A stretch of 64,000 nt of DNA from Sebaldella termitidis ATCC 33386 (GCF_000024405.1 NC_013517.1:3255989-3319988), one strand, 5' to 3'; counted from the first letter of the stretch, positions 26,910 to 35,542 are shown. The notes: generated by a model not told the origin, from the sequence alone. Translations and numbers: made by a program.

Positions 26910-27590
26910 TTATTTTATCTTCTTCTTTGTTTTCAGACAGTCGTTTATATGCATTACATGATGTCGTGTAATAGGGAGCAGCAAAAGCCCTGCTACCGTT
27001 TTCTTCCCCCAAAATTCCACAAGCCATACAGCATCCGGCTTTTCTGAAACAGCTTTTTCATCCAGAATTCTCTGGAGACTCTTATCGTTCATTTTTCTTT
27101 TCATATCCTTAAATGTAAGATTCTTTATGATTTCTCTTGTTTTTTTTCCCACAGCCGCTCTGTAATTCATTAATTCTTCCCTGCTTATTGCCGCGCTGAA
27201 CTCTGCTATCTCTTCAGCAGTAAGTGCATTTCCAGTATCAGTTATTATACTTTTTGTTTTTTTAAGCCAGTTATCTGTATTAATTACCTGTACATCATCA
27301 GCGATAAGAATATTGGCACATATATCCTCGATACGGGTTATATGCCAGATATTATAAGCCATTGTTCTTCCTTTATATGACGAAGAATAGTTTTTAAATC
27401 CATCATCGCTTACACCAGATAAGACTTCCTCCAAAAAAGAATACTCCCCGCTTCCAGAAACCTCAGGCATATGAACTATTGAATGAAGCTTCAGACAAAG
27501 CTCAATCGTTTCCTGAAAATCCCCCTCTTTTTTTATAATGTCCCTTAACCTTGTCTGTTTGGGATTCCAGTCATTGTTAATACTAAACAT
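26910..27590 (-). CDS. DinB-like four-helix metalloprotein
   Basis: 226 residues, helical, with His residues placed as in the DinB/YfiT-like superfamily: HSIVHMPE near the N-terminus, NIWHITRIED in the middle and TRHHVMHIND at the C-terminus. The family binds a metal with three His; some members are thiol transferases, and most have no known role. GGAGG lies eight bases before the ATG. No obvious operon partner. Confidence 0.75.
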   Translation of the reverse strand: MFSINNDWNPKQTRLRDIIKKEGDFQETIELCLKLHSIVHMPEVSGSGEYSFLEEVLSGVSDDGFKNYSSSYKGRTMAYNIWHITRIEDICANILIADDVQVINTDNWLKKTKSIITDTGNALTAEEIAEFSAAISREELMNYRAAVGKKTREIIKNLTFKDMKRKMNDKSLQRILDEKAVSEKPDAVWLVEFWGKKTVAGLLLLPITRHHVMHINDCLKTKKKIK

Positions 27591-27641
27591 ATAAAAAACC
27601 TCCAGAATGATTTGATTATAATAAATTATTAAAGTTTATAC

Positions 27642-27780
27642 TTTCTATTTTATATATTCTTATTTTATATTGTAGTCGTTTTTCTCAGCAAAAACAAGAT
27701 AATTATAATATATTTTTTCTATTTTATGTATTCTTGCAGCATTCTGTTTTATATTGCAGATGATTTTTTCAGCGGCAAAA
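27642..27780. repeat. Imperfect tandem duplication in the 27591-27938 gap
   Basis: A segment beginning TTCTATTTTATATATTC (27642-27695) recurs, diverged and slightly longer, at 27717-27780 (TTCTATTTTATGTATTC, then TTTTATATTG and TTCAGC-GCAAAAC in both). No ORF or RNA signature. The rest of the gap holds only the terminator at 27881. Confidence 0.5.
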
Positions 27781-27880
27781 CAGCAGTTAAAAATAAGTTA
27801 TCACCCAGCTGTATTTATGCTTTTCATTCTTATTATACATAATAAAAAGTTTTCTTAACAGGATAAAGGATACCGCTCAC

Positions 27881-27911
27881 AAAAAAGAGCAGAATAAATC
27901 TGCTCTTTTTG
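27881..27911 (-). terminator. Terminator after the YcxB-like gene
   Basis: AAAAAGAGCAGA/TCTGCTCTTTTT perfect 12-bp stem with a 5-nt loop; T-rich on both strands. Confidence 0.85.
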
Positions 27912-27938
27912 TATTCTGAAAAAACATTGGTTTAGTGT

Positions 27939-28475
27939 TTATAAGTATGTTATTATATTTTCATCAATATTACTTTTTATTATTAATCTTAGCTCATCAA
28001 TTTCATTTTTATTCAAAGCTTCTATATTCACACATAAGCCCTGATACGGTATTGTAAATAAGAAACAATATTCATCTGTAAATACCACCTTCATAAAAAT
28101 TTCCCATTTCATTTCTGACTCAGTATATTCACTTACTATTTTTACTTTTTCTTCGCCAAAGTAGTATTTCATCTCTGTAAAATACTTCTCATTATCTTTA
28201 TTTTTTAAAAATTTATTTATTTTAACCTTAGCAACTACTTTATTTATAAAGAATAATAATATAAACATAAAATAACAATATAATCCAAATAATAATTTTA
28301 AATCATTATGTTCTTTTATACTCACATATATTGAATAAGTTCCATAAAAAAAAGATAGCAGCATTATTATATAATTTAACACTCCCCTCTTCGAAAAAAA
28401 TTTCTGCGAAACCTTATTAAACATAATCAAGTCTTTTTTAGACGGTTTATTTATAACAATTATTTCATTAATCAT
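27939..28475 (-). CDS. YcxB-like membrane protein
   Basis: 178 residues: two transmembrane helices (around residues 30-50 and 58-75) then a soluble C-terminal domain matching the YcxB-like pattern (YYFGEEKVKIVSEYTESEMKW, EYCFLFT, LNKNEIDELR). Function of the family is unknown. The ATG at 28475 has AAGGAG seven bases upstream; an ATG at 28493 does not. Confidence 0.75.
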   Translation of the reverse strand: MINEIIVINKPSKKDLIMFNKVSQKFFSKRGVLNYIIMLLSFFYGTYSIYVSIKEHNDLKLLFGLYCYFMFILLFFINKVVAKVKINKFLKNKDNEKYFTEMKYYFGEEKVKIVSEYTESEMKWEIFMKVVFTDEYCFLFTIPYQGLCVNIEALNKNEIDELRLIIKSNIDENIITYL

Positions 28476-28738
28476 CAAAAGCTCCTTTCTCAAATTTAAA
28501 AATTTTCATTTTTTTACTATATATTATAATATATAAGTGAAGTCTATGTGAAGACATCTAAAAAAAGGCTTCAAAGACTCTTTGATAAACATGATTTTTC
28601 TTCACGCCTCTCTGTTAATTATTTTATAATCCTGCATTTTGATTATTATCCCTTCTTCTTTTGTTTGTATATTCAAAAATAAAGAATTTTTATAATGTTT
28701 TCCATATTATATTGTACATTTTTTTGGAAATAAAATTT

Positions 28739-28839
28739 AAAAAACCTGTATTTTATTATAATTACATAAAATACAGGTCAATTTCTTAAATTCACTTTTC
28801 TTTTCCTACTTTCTAATTCAGAGCCGTTGTTCATCTCCT
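28739..28839 (-). ncRNA. Small-RNA-like gene, copy 1 of a dispersed repeat
   Basis: A compact unit on the minus strand: TTGACA (28868-28873), 16-bp spacer, TAAACT (28846-28851), a predicted transcript of about 100 nt, and a perfect terminator TAAAATACAGGT/ACCTGTATTTTA with T6. The transcript would start near AAGGAGATGAA. It includes an 18-codon ORF (28778-28834), but its ATG abuts the AAGGAG, a spacing too short for normal initiation, so I favour a non-coding RNA. A second copy at 39216-39351 is about 90% identical by eye, including promoter and terminator. Nothing else was found between 28476 and 28739 or 28960 and 29039. Confidence 0.55.
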
Positions 28840-28930
28840 TAATATAGTTTATCTCATTTTTTCAAATTGTCAATAGCAAAATTTTTTATTTTTTTATTTA
28901 TATAGATACTGCTGCTTAAACATGTAATAA

Positions 28931-28957
28931 AAGAGAACCCGATCACTCAGGTTCAAA
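28931..28957 (-). terminator. Terminator of the NAD operon
   Basis: GAACC/GGTTC stem with loop TGAGTGATCG and a CTCTTTT tail on the minus strand; a very similar hairpin precedes the second copy of the small-RNA block. Confidence 0.65.
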
Positions 28958-29039
28958 GCAGTTTAGGGATACACATAAAATTATGTACACTCTTGAACTG
29001 TATCAATTTTTTTTATTTTTCTATAAATTTATTCTTCTT

Positions 29040-30074
29040 CTATATATCATAAAACTCCCCTTTTATTATTTCCAAAGCCTTATCCAGCCTTTCTTCATAA
29101 TTTCCCGATATCATTTTTACTTTATCAGCAATATTATATTTTTCGAGTAATTCTGCCAGTATTTTTTTTCCTTTATTCCGTTCTTTATCACTGCCGTTTT
29201 TTCGTAATCCGTCATCTACCCACTTTACATCATTTTCAAGATACAGCCACAAATCATAATTTTGTCTTTTTATAATTTCATCAATAGCAGGATCTTCCTT
29301 ACCCTCGTATAATTTACAATAAAACTGTGTTACTATTGCTTCTGTATCTATAAATACTATTTTATTAGAATGCCTTACTGCCTCTGCCTCAAGCTTCTTC
29401 TGATGCATTGCTATTTTTATGTAATCCCCGTACTCTAGGTTATCCTCATTTCCGCCGCATTCTTCATAAACATAATTTCTGCCATATTCCTCAGCCCATG
29501 AAGTGTTAAAGGCTTTTGCAAGAAATTTTGTAAGAGTTGTTTTTCCGCAGGATTCAGTTCCTATAAGCACTACCTTTTTGCAGAAAAACGGTCTTACTAC
29601 TGCCGGAAGATACTCCCAGTTTTTATAAGGATTTTTTCTTATCTGTGTTCCTGATATATTATATCCGGTTCTTTCAGGATCAATTAATATATGCTCAACC
29701 TCAGGAAGAAGCTCTTTGAAAAAACTATCATAAGATGGTTCCCCGGAATAGACAAAATCTATTTTTTCAGGTACAGTTTTCTTTAAAAGCCCTACAAACT
29801 CTTTCCAGCCGTCAGGATATGCAGGAATGCTGCTTTCATCCAGACTTCTTATCTCAATATGCGGAATATCCTGATAAATTGTATGAAGCCATCTTAACCT
29901 GTCTTTTACGGTAATTTCGGGAATTCCATATTCTTCACACATTTTTTTATCCCTGCTGCTGTGACATACTACTACTATCAGCTTATCTGTCTTTGTAGAA
30001 CTTCTGTTTATAAAATTTACATGCCCCAGATGCAGAGGCAGAAATTTTCCTATGATAACTCCTGTTTTCCCCAT
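29040..30074 (-). CDS. nadR: NadR-type NMN adenylyltransferase / ribosylnicotinamide kinase
   Basis: Bifunctional NAD salvage enzyme, 344 residues. The N-terminal nucleotidyltransferase has GKFLPLHLGH (HxGH) and ISGTQIR; the C-terminal kinase has Walker A GTESCGKTT and AEEYGR. It phosphorylates nicotinamide riboside and adenylates NMN to NAD. The helix-turn-helix of enterobacterial NadR is absent, so it does not regulate. It overlaps pnuC by 25 nt and is the last gene of the operon. A terminator follows at 28931-28957. Confidence 0.93.
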   Translation of the reverse strand: MGKTGVIIGKFLPLHLGHVNFINRSSTKTDKLIVVVCHSSRDKKMCEEYGIPEITVKDRLRWLHTIYQDIPHIEIRSLDESSIPAYPDGWKEFVGLLKKTVPEKIDFVYSGEPSYDSFFKELLPEVEHILIDPERTGYNISGTQIRKNPYKNWEYLPAVVRPFFCKKVVLIGTESCGKTTLTKFLAKAFNTSWAEEYGRNYVYEECGGNEDNLEYGDYIKIAMHQKKLEAEAVRHSNKIVFIDTEAIVTQFYCKLYEGKEDPAIDEIIKRQNYDLWLYLENDVKWVDDGLRKNGSDKERNKGKKILAELLEKYNIADKVKMISGNYEERLDKALEIIKGEFYDI

Positions 30075-30742
30075 ACTTCCCTCTCCCTTCTATAAAGCTT
30101 CGCCCAGTTGTACAGACCGTAAACAGCGTTCACCAGATATGCAATCCACATTATTGTTATATTATAATCTGACTTTATAAAGAGCCACATATATATTGCC
30201 ACAATATCTATCATTATCCACACTATCCACTGTTCTATATATCTCTTTACCATTAGTATCATTGCTGTCACTGATAATACAGTAGTAAACGAATCAGCCA
30301 TCGGAAGAGTATTATTAAGTTTTTTCAGTATTATCCCGTATACTATTACTGCTATTCCTGACAGTACTGACCATAGTATAATTTCTTTTGCCGTCATTCT
30401 TTCTGCTTTCACTTCTTTGCTTTCATCAATATTTACATTGTTTCTTCGCCACATCATAAAACCTATTATCTGCATGGGAAGAAAATAAAGTATATTCAGC
30501 ATAGCTTCCCCGTAATATTTTGAGTTATAAGAAATAAAACCATATATTACCACATTTATAATACCAAAATAATAATTTGATATTTTTCCTTTTGCCACAA
30601 GTATGACAGAAAGCATCCCTGTTACCGAAGCTGTAAAGCCTAAAATCCCTTCCTTCGAATAAATTAATACTGCTACATTAATCAGAGTAAAAATTATAAG
30701 CCAGCTTTTTTCAAATAAATTCCAATCTTTAAATATTTTCAT
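30050..30742 (-). CDS. pnuC: PnuC nicotinamide riboside transporter
   Basis: 230 residues, about seven membrane helices, with the conserved MLNILYFLPMQIIGFMMW region and a C-terminal amphipathic end (LYNWAKLYRRE). PnuC carries nicotinamide riboside by facilitated diffusion, trapped by the NadR kinase encoded immediately downstream. It starts 51 bp after kptA ends, within the same operon. Confidence 0.93.
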   Translation of the reverse strand: MKIFKDWNLFEKSWLIIFTLINVAVLIYSKEGILGFTASVTGMLSVILVAKGKISNYYFGIINVVIYGFISYNSKYYGEAMLNILYFLPMQIIGFMMWRRNNVNIDESKEVKAERMTAKEIILWSVLSGIAVIVYGIILKKLNNTLPMADSFTTVLSVTAMILMVKRYIEQWIVWIMIDIVAIYMWLFIKSDYNITIMWIAYLVNAVYGLYNWAKLYRREREVWGKQELS

Positions 30743-30792
30743 AAAAACTCCCCGTTTCTCTATTTTATTTTTTCTTCAAAACTCCCGTTATG

Positions 30793-31335
30793 CTATTCAA
30801 ACACCAGATATTTACTTTCTATATCTTCCGAAAGCCATACATTGTTTTTGGAGATATAAAAATTTTTACCGTTTCTGTACATTTCCCCCGAAAGTACTTT
30901 TATTATATATGCCTTTCCGTGCCTGCTCCCTACATTATATGCCGTATCATGATCTTCAGATAAATGTACATACTGCCTTTTGATTTTCTTTATTCCATCA
31001 GCCTTTATTACAGACAGATTTTGTACAGCTGTACCATGATAAAGAAATTCCGGCGGCTGCACCGGCTTCAGCTCCAAATCTACATCTATGCTGTGTCCCT
31101 GACATGCTCTTATCCTTTTATGATCTTCGCTAAATTCATATCTTTTTTTATTATTCGTTTCCACAATTTCATTTAATGTGTCATAATTTATTCTTCTTCC
31201 TTTTTTATTCATACCGCTGATCAGCTCTTCCACGTCAGCCCAGCCGTTTTCATCCAGCTTCAATCCTATTGTTTCCGGAGAATGTCTTAGTACCAGACTT
31301 ATAAATTTCCCCAGCTTTACCAGATTATTTGCCAT
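30793..31335 (-). CDS. kptA: RNA 2'-phosphotransferase (Tpt1/KptA)
   Basis: 180 residues, full length. It has the family hallmarks LGKFISLVLRHSPE, LDENGWADVEEL, YHGT, HLSED and VWLSEDI with the Arg-His-Arg-Arg set distributed through RH and SRHGKA. KptA removes a 2'-phosphate from RNA using NAD, yielding ADP-ribose 1'',2''-cyclic phosphate and nicotinamide. No bacterial substrate is settled. Here it sits among NAD import, synthesis and ADP-ribose genes, and overlaps the NADAR gene by 11 nt, linking NAD use to this operon. Confidence 0.93.
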   Translation of the reverse strand: MANNLVKLGKFISLVLRHSPETIGLKLDENGWADVEELISGMNKKGRRINYDTLNEIVETNNKKRYEFSEDHKRIRACQGHSIDVDLELKPVQPPEFLYHGTAVQNLSVIKADGIKKIKRQYVHLSEDHDTAYNVGSRHGKAYIIKVLSGEMYRNGKNFYISKNNVWLSEDIESKYLVFE

Positions 31336-31822
31336 TTTTTCCTCCTTCCTCCTTCAAAATATCCTCTCTTAATTGTGTCAATATTTCTCCGAGATAATTT
31401 TTCCCACGCCATTTGCTTCTTCTTTTACTGTCAGGATTCTCTTCGGAAAGACCTATCCCCCATATAGTATCATAAGGACTTGCTTCTACCAGTGTTTTAC
31501 CTTTTGTTTCCAGCAGTGCACTTTTTAATCCCTCGTTTTGTGTAAATTTGGCGTAATTCCCGTTATACACTATATTTTTACACTGTCTTTCCCATATATC
31601 CTTATTAAAGTTTTTTACCTTTCTTCCCAAATCTTTTTGTTCTCTAGGGCTTTTCGCTTCAAGTATTTTTGCCGCAATTATTTCATCACCGAATAAAACA
31701 GCTTTCATATACATCATGTACTGTTCTGCACAGTTAAACGACTTTCCTTTTACTTTAAATCCCTTTTTGTACCATTGTGAAAAAGGTGAATCACTTTTCC
31801 AAAAAAATTCAAATTTTTCCAT
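31325..31822 (-). CDS. NADAR (YbiA-like) N-glycosidase-family protein
   Basis: 165 residues. The fold signature runs FSQWY, FNCAEQYMMYMKA, SPREQKDLGRKV, WERQCKNIVYNGNYAKF and the C-terminal YDTIWGIGL. NADAR proteins cleave N-glycosidic bonds in riboflavin intermediates or ADP-ribosyl modifications. Beside KptA, an Nudix regulator and NAD salvage genes, ADP-ribose processing is the likely role (inference). I place the start at 31822; an ATG at 31834 lies directly on the AAGGAG. Confidence 0.88.
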   Translation of the reverse strand: MEKFEFFWKSDSPFSQWYKKGFKVKGKSFNCAEQYMMYMKAVLFGDEIIAAKILEAKSPREQKDLGRKVKNFNKDIWERQCKNIVYNGNYAKFTQNEGLKSALLETKGKTLVEASPYDTIWGIGLSEENPDSKRRSKWRGKNYLGEILTQLREDILKEEGGKNGK

Positions 31823-31848
31823 TTTTATCTTCATCTCCTTATTTTTCC

Positions 31849-32433
31849 TTATACATCAATTCTAAGTCTTTTTATTACTTCAGAATCTTCAATCCTCAGT
31901 TCTTTTTCCACAGGCAGGTATTCTTTTATATCTTTGCCCTCATCTCTCATTTTCTTAATCTTTCTTACCATTGGTGTAATATCCTCTATATTTACAATCC
32001 ATTTTTTTATATAGCTTTCCACGATTTCGTCCTTCAGCCCAAGCTGAATTGCCCTGAATTCCAGCGGACTGCCGAAAATATTTCTCTCAGGATCCCATTG
32101 ACATCTTCCTGAAAAATTTCGTTTATCCAGCTCCCATTCTTCGGCTTTTTCATAAACCTTCCTGTCATAATGTGATAATACAGAATTTTTTAATATTGTA
32201 AGAAACCCGTCTTTTGTAATATCTATGGCAAGAATTCTTTCCTGACCTTCCTTTTCAGCCCATCCTGCCCTGTACATCATCCATAGAAACGACGGTTTTA
32301 TCCATGTCATTCTTGTTCTCTTAAAATGACTGCCGAATGTGCCGAGTTCCAGGGCTTCATCAGCTATTTCATTTCTATATGCCTGATAAACCCTTACTGT
32401 ATCATCATCATAAAGTGCATTTATTTTTCTCAT
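31849..32433 (-). CDS. DUF4291-family protein
   Basis: 194 residues matching the DUF4291 pattern: DDTVRVYQAY, the invariant-looking RMTWIKPSFLWMMYRAGW, QERILAIDI and the CQWDPER block. Biochemical function unknown. AAGGAGG precedes the ATG, 15 bp after the NrtR-like gene and 26 bp before NADAR, so it belongs to the NAD operon. A role in NAD/ADP-ribose chemistry follows only from neighbourhood. Confidence 0.85.
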   Translation of the reverse strand: MRKINALYDDDTVRVYQAYRNEIADEALELGTFGSHFKRTRMTWIKPSFLWMMYRAGWAEKEGQERILAIDITKDGFLTILKNSVLSHYDRKVYEKAEEWELDKRNFSGRCQWDPERNIFGSPLEFRAIQLGLKDEIVESYIKKWIVNIEDITPMVRKIKKMRDEGKDIKEYLPVEKELRIEDSEVIKRLRIDV

Positions 32434-32448
32434 ATTTCCTCCTTGTGT

Positions 32449-33303
32449 TCAAATATCACTTACCTTGGAGTTAAATTTGAAAAGTCTTGACGGCCTGTGG
32501 CCTGCTTCATCTGAAAATTTTTCTGTTTCTGTTACCAAATCCTTTATTTTTCTTCTGAAATTAGCTTTTATCAGTTCTTTTCCCAGTATTATTTCATATA
32601 CTTTCTGTAACTCTGTAAGTGTAAAATATTCCGGCATTAAATTGAAAACCAGATTTGTGTATTCTATTTTATTCCGAAGTCTCATTAGTGCATATCCTAT
32701 TATTTTAGCATGATCAAAAGCAAGCTCACCGCTTTCTGCTATTTTTATCCTGTTTTCCCCGCGCTCTTCATTATCAAATATTAATCCGGCATTCAGGACA
32801 GTTTCTCCGTTATCAAGTTTGATATTGAATTTTCCGTTATCCAAAAATTCATATGTAAGCTTAAACCATGAAACTGCACTTGCATCTGTAGCAGCTTTCA
32901 GCTCTATATTTTCAGGTTTTATTAACGCCATATATGCAGTACTGATTATTCTCATTCTGGGATCACGTTCTACATTTCCGAATGTATACAGCTGCTCCAT
33001 ATACAGATCATCAAGGTTAGTCTCTTCTTTTAATTCCCTGTAGGCACTTTCTTCCACACTTTCATTTATTCTTACGAATCCTCCGGGAAGTGCCCAGTTA
33101 TTTATAAAAGGATGCTCTCCTCTTTTTATTAATAATAAATATAAATTTTGTTCAGGATTTTTTCTGTAATTCCCGGTTTTTGTCTCAAATATACTGAATA
33201 TCACATTATCCACAGTAACTGACGGTCTTTCAAATTCCGAAGGGTCATAATTTTTCAGGAATTCCTCTTCACTTATATGTTTCTTCTCTTCCTCTGCTTT
33301 CAT
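32449..33303 (-). CDS. NrtR-like Nudix transcriptional regulator
   Basis: 284 residues: an N-terminal Nudix domain (about residues 20-180) and a C-terminal winged helix (about 210-284, FTLTELQKVYEIILGKELIKANFRRKI). NrtR proteins bind ADP-ribose and repress NAD genes. The Nudix box GFVRINESVEESAYRELKEE keeps the REL-EE catalytic core with TNL instead of TGL, so hydrolysis is still possible. It is first in the operon of DUF4291, NADAR, kptA, pnuC and nadR, and dyad repeats overlap its promoter, pointing to autoregulation. Confidence 0.88.
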   Translation of the reverse strand: MKAEEEKKHISEEEFLKNYDPSEFERPSVTVDNVIFSIFETKTGNYRKNPEQNLYLLLIKRGEHPFINNWALPGGFVRINESVEESAYRELKEETNLDDLYMEQLYTFGNVERDPRMRIISTAYMALIKPENIELKAATDASAVSWFKLTYEFLDNGKFNIKLDNGETVLNAGLIFDNEERGENRIKIAESGELAFDHAKIIGYALMRLRNKIEYTNLVFNLMPEYFTLTELQKVYEIILGKELIKANFRRKIKDLVTETEKFSDEAGHRPSRLFKFNSKVSDI

Positions 33304-33320
33304 TTTAATACCTCCTTTTT

Positions 33321-33378
33321 TGATATTATCTTTTTGATATTATCAAATATATAATATCATTTTTTTTGAATATGTCAA
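33321..33378 (-). promoter_or_regulatory. NAD operon promoter with repeated operator-like dyads
   Basis: Minus strand TTGACA (33373-33378), 16-bp spacer, TATTAT (33351-33356). TGATATTATC occurs at 33321-33330 and 33335-33344, the second inside the palindrome TTGATATTATCAA (33334-33346), and its inverse ATAATATCA at 33351-33359 covers the -10. Plausible NrtR sites. Confidence 0.6.
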
Positions 33379-33401
33379 GATATTTTTTATCACCATAAAA
33401 A

Positions 33402-33427
33402 AAGAACTGCGTCTATATCGCAGTTCT
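33402..33427 (-). terminator. Terminator after the YARHG gene
   Basis: AGAACTGCG/CGCAGTTCT stem, loop of eight, seven T on the minus strand. Confidence 0.85.
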
Positions 33428-33474
33428 CAATATTTTGAGTATACTTATTTTTTATTAAAATCATTTGCCGAATA

Positions 33475-34812
33475 TTACTTTGTTTCAGAAATTTTATTTA
33501 TTTTATCTATTAACAGATTTTCGTCATCTGTGAATACCATATCGGATATTTCCACATACTTTTCGGGTTTATACCATTTATACTTATTTTTATAATAAGC
33601 TTGGAGCTTTTCGTCCTTAAAGCTATAACCTCTTAATGCATACGGAAGATTTCTTATATATCTTAATTCCTCTTTTGAATACTTCCCTAAATCTTTTGCT
33701 AAATATTGTTTTGTCTCTTTTCTTACTTCTATTATTGCATCTGTTTTTTCTCTAAAAGTCTCCGCTTCTTCAGCTGATACTTTTACATCTTTACTAATCG
33801 GAATATACCAAAAAAACTGCGAAAAATATTTTTTTAATCCGGGATCGGAAAAATCATATCCTGCTGCTGCATATGGATAATTTCTCAGTATTCTCAGTTC
33901 TTCCTCATTTCGTGCATAGATATCCTGATTATAAATTCTTCCGTAAAGATATGTAAGATCATCTTTATACAGGTTCTTTCCCTTTGACCGCGGAAGCATA
34001 TCCAGCCTGCCGGTAAAAAAGTCTATATCAAGTATTTCTATATCAAAATCCGGTGAAAAATTTTTAGTTTTATATCTTACATAACCATTTTTTATTTTTA
34101 CAAAAAAAGTATCTGGCTTTTCACCGGTATACAGCAAATACTTTCCGCTTTCTATTCTTCCTTCACCGAATACCTCCCAGTCTATTTTTTTATTATTTTT
34201 CCAAAAAGTATAAGGAAGCATAAAAAAACTGTTTTCTCCCATATCAATAACAAGCTCAAAATCATCTACCCTTTTATTTTTCCATTTTGAAATTGTTGTT
34301 ATTACATAAGCATAGTCCCGTCCGTCTATACCGCCGGAACCGCTGTAAATATAGCTGTGCTCTACTACATTATCACCTTTTTTAAACGGCGCATCAAAGT
34401 AATAGACATAGCCTGTCACATCATGCTCGGCTGATTCTTCCATTTCCTCCGCTGCTTTTTTCAAAGCCGAATTTGCAGCAAATGGTGATTTATCAAAGTT
34501 TTCTACTTTTGAAATTACTTCCTGACCATTTACCATGGTTTTAAAATCAGTCATAAACAATTCTCCCTGCTGCTGGTCAGGCGGGGTTATAAAGCCTATT
34601 TTCTTTACCTCATTTACAGGACTGTTAAAAACAAACCTTACATTTATTTCCATTCCTTTTTCTGTGAGCTTCATAACTATTTTTTCACTTTTTATGGAAA
34701 CGTCGGAAATCTCAAGAGGTATAAGATGTTCACCCTCGGAACCAAACTCCCAGTCATTGGAAAAAACCGCAAAACATAATAATGTTAATATCAAAAAAAT
34801 TAATTTCTTCAT
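33475..34812 (-). CDS. Exported protein with two YARHG domains
   Basis: 445 residues. A signal peptide (MKKLIFLILTLLCFAVFS) precedes a beta-rich domain of about 250 residues, then two YARHG units: one ending in RNYPYAAAGYDF and one in RNLPYALRGYSF, each followed by a Lys/Tyr-rich WY segment. YARHG is an extracellular domain of unknown function. The start at 34812 has GGAGG five bases upstream; an ATG nine codons earlier overlaps that site. The upstream HEAT-like gene ends 40 bp away. Confidence 0.8.
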   Translation of the reverse strand: MKKLIFLILTLLCFAVFSNDWEFGSEGEHLIPLEISDVSIKSEKIVMKLTEKGMEINVRFVFNSPVNEVKKIGFITPPDQQQGELFMTDFKTMVNGQEVISKVENFDKSPFAANSALKKAAEEMEESAEHDVTGYVYYFDAPFKKGDNVVEHSYIYSGSGGIDGRDYAYVITTISKWKNKRVDDFELVIDMGENSFFMLPYTFWKNNKKIDWEVFGEGRIESGKYLLYTGEKPDTFFVKIKNGYVRYKTKNFSPDFDIEILDIDFFTGRLDMLPRSKGKNLYKDDLTYLYGRIYNQDIYARNEEELRILRNYPYAAAGYDFSDPGLKKYFSQFFWYIPISKDVKVSAEEAETFREKTDAIIEVRKETKQYLAKDLGKYSKEELRYIRNLPYALRGYSFKDEKLQAYYKNKYKWYKPEKYVEISDMVFTDDENLLIDKINKISETK

Positions 34813-34852
34813 TTTATCCTCCATTTTTAAAAGCTTCATATTTTCTGCTGCT

Positions 34853-35392
34853 TTATTTTTCTGAAAGTCCGAATTTCTTTTTTAATTCTCTGGCTTTTTT
34901 TGCAGTTTTCGGACTTGTATTTTTGAGATTTGCCAGTATTTTTTCATTTATTTCATTTTTATATGATGTTTTTTCATAAAACTCCTCAAATATAACGAAC
35001 ATATCATAAAGAAGCAATGCCTTTTGATTCTCTTTAAACTCGCATATTTTCTCCATATTCAGATAAAGCTTCATTACCTTATCAATATAGTCAGGACGCT
35101 GTCTCAGAATTTTTCCGGTACTTGTTACACAGTCTCTGGCTGTTGTGATCTTCCTGTCATTAATAAACATAAAATATTTATCAGAAATTTTATCGAAAAG
35201 CTTTTCTTTATCTGCCGTAATAAGATTAGAGAGCATAACCACGCCTATAGTCCTGTGATAAGAATTTTCATGGTCAAGCAGCTTTTCGAATTTTTTCCAG
35301 TCTTTATAGAATAATTCCGGATTCCTGCTGCTTGCTTTATCAAGAATATAATAACAATGATAATAAACCATAATATATCTGTTAGTTATCAT
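34853..35392 (-). CDS. HEAT-repeat-like helical protein, possibly 5'-truncated
   Basis: 179 residues of predominantly alpha-helical repeats (FEKLLDHENSYHRTIGVVMLSNLI, GKILRQRPDYIDKVMKLYL), resembling HEAT/armadillo-type adaptors. The first codons (MITNRYIMVYYHCYYIL) start in mid-helix and there is no ribosome binding site, so the true start may have been lost or lie further upstream in a degraded frame. No specific function. Confidence 0.55.
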   Translation of the reverse strand: MITNRYIMVYYHCYYILDKASSRNPELFYKDWKKFEKLLDHENSYHRTIGVVMLSNLITADKEKLFDKISDKYFMFINDRKITTARDCVTSTGKILRQRPDYIDKVMKLYLNMEKICEFKENQKALLLYDMFVIFEEFYEKTSYKNEINEKILANLKNTSPKTAKKARELKKKFGLSEK

Positions 35393-35493
35393 TTATAAGC
35401 CTATAAACAAGCTTTTAGACACTGTTTTGTATACTACGAGTATATTTATAAAATGTGATATAATTCCGAAACATTTTGTATATTATAATAAAA

Positions 35494-35515
35494 AAGACTA
35501 GAAAAATCTAGTCTC
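35494..35515 (-). terminator. Terminator after the antirepressor frame
   Basis: AGACTAGA/TCTAGTCT with loop AAAA and a T run on the minus strand. Confidence 0.8.
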
Positions 35516-35542
35516 AAGTTATAGTAAACAAAAAAATATAAT

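Noticed and set aside
27642-27780. CRISPR-like repeat
   Set aside because: Only two diverged copies, no regular spacers and no cas genes.
28778-28834. 18-codon peptide gene as the product of the duplicated block
   Set aside because: Not reported as a CDS because GGAG abuts the ATG and the second copy differs mostly at non-synonymous sites; kept only as an alternative.
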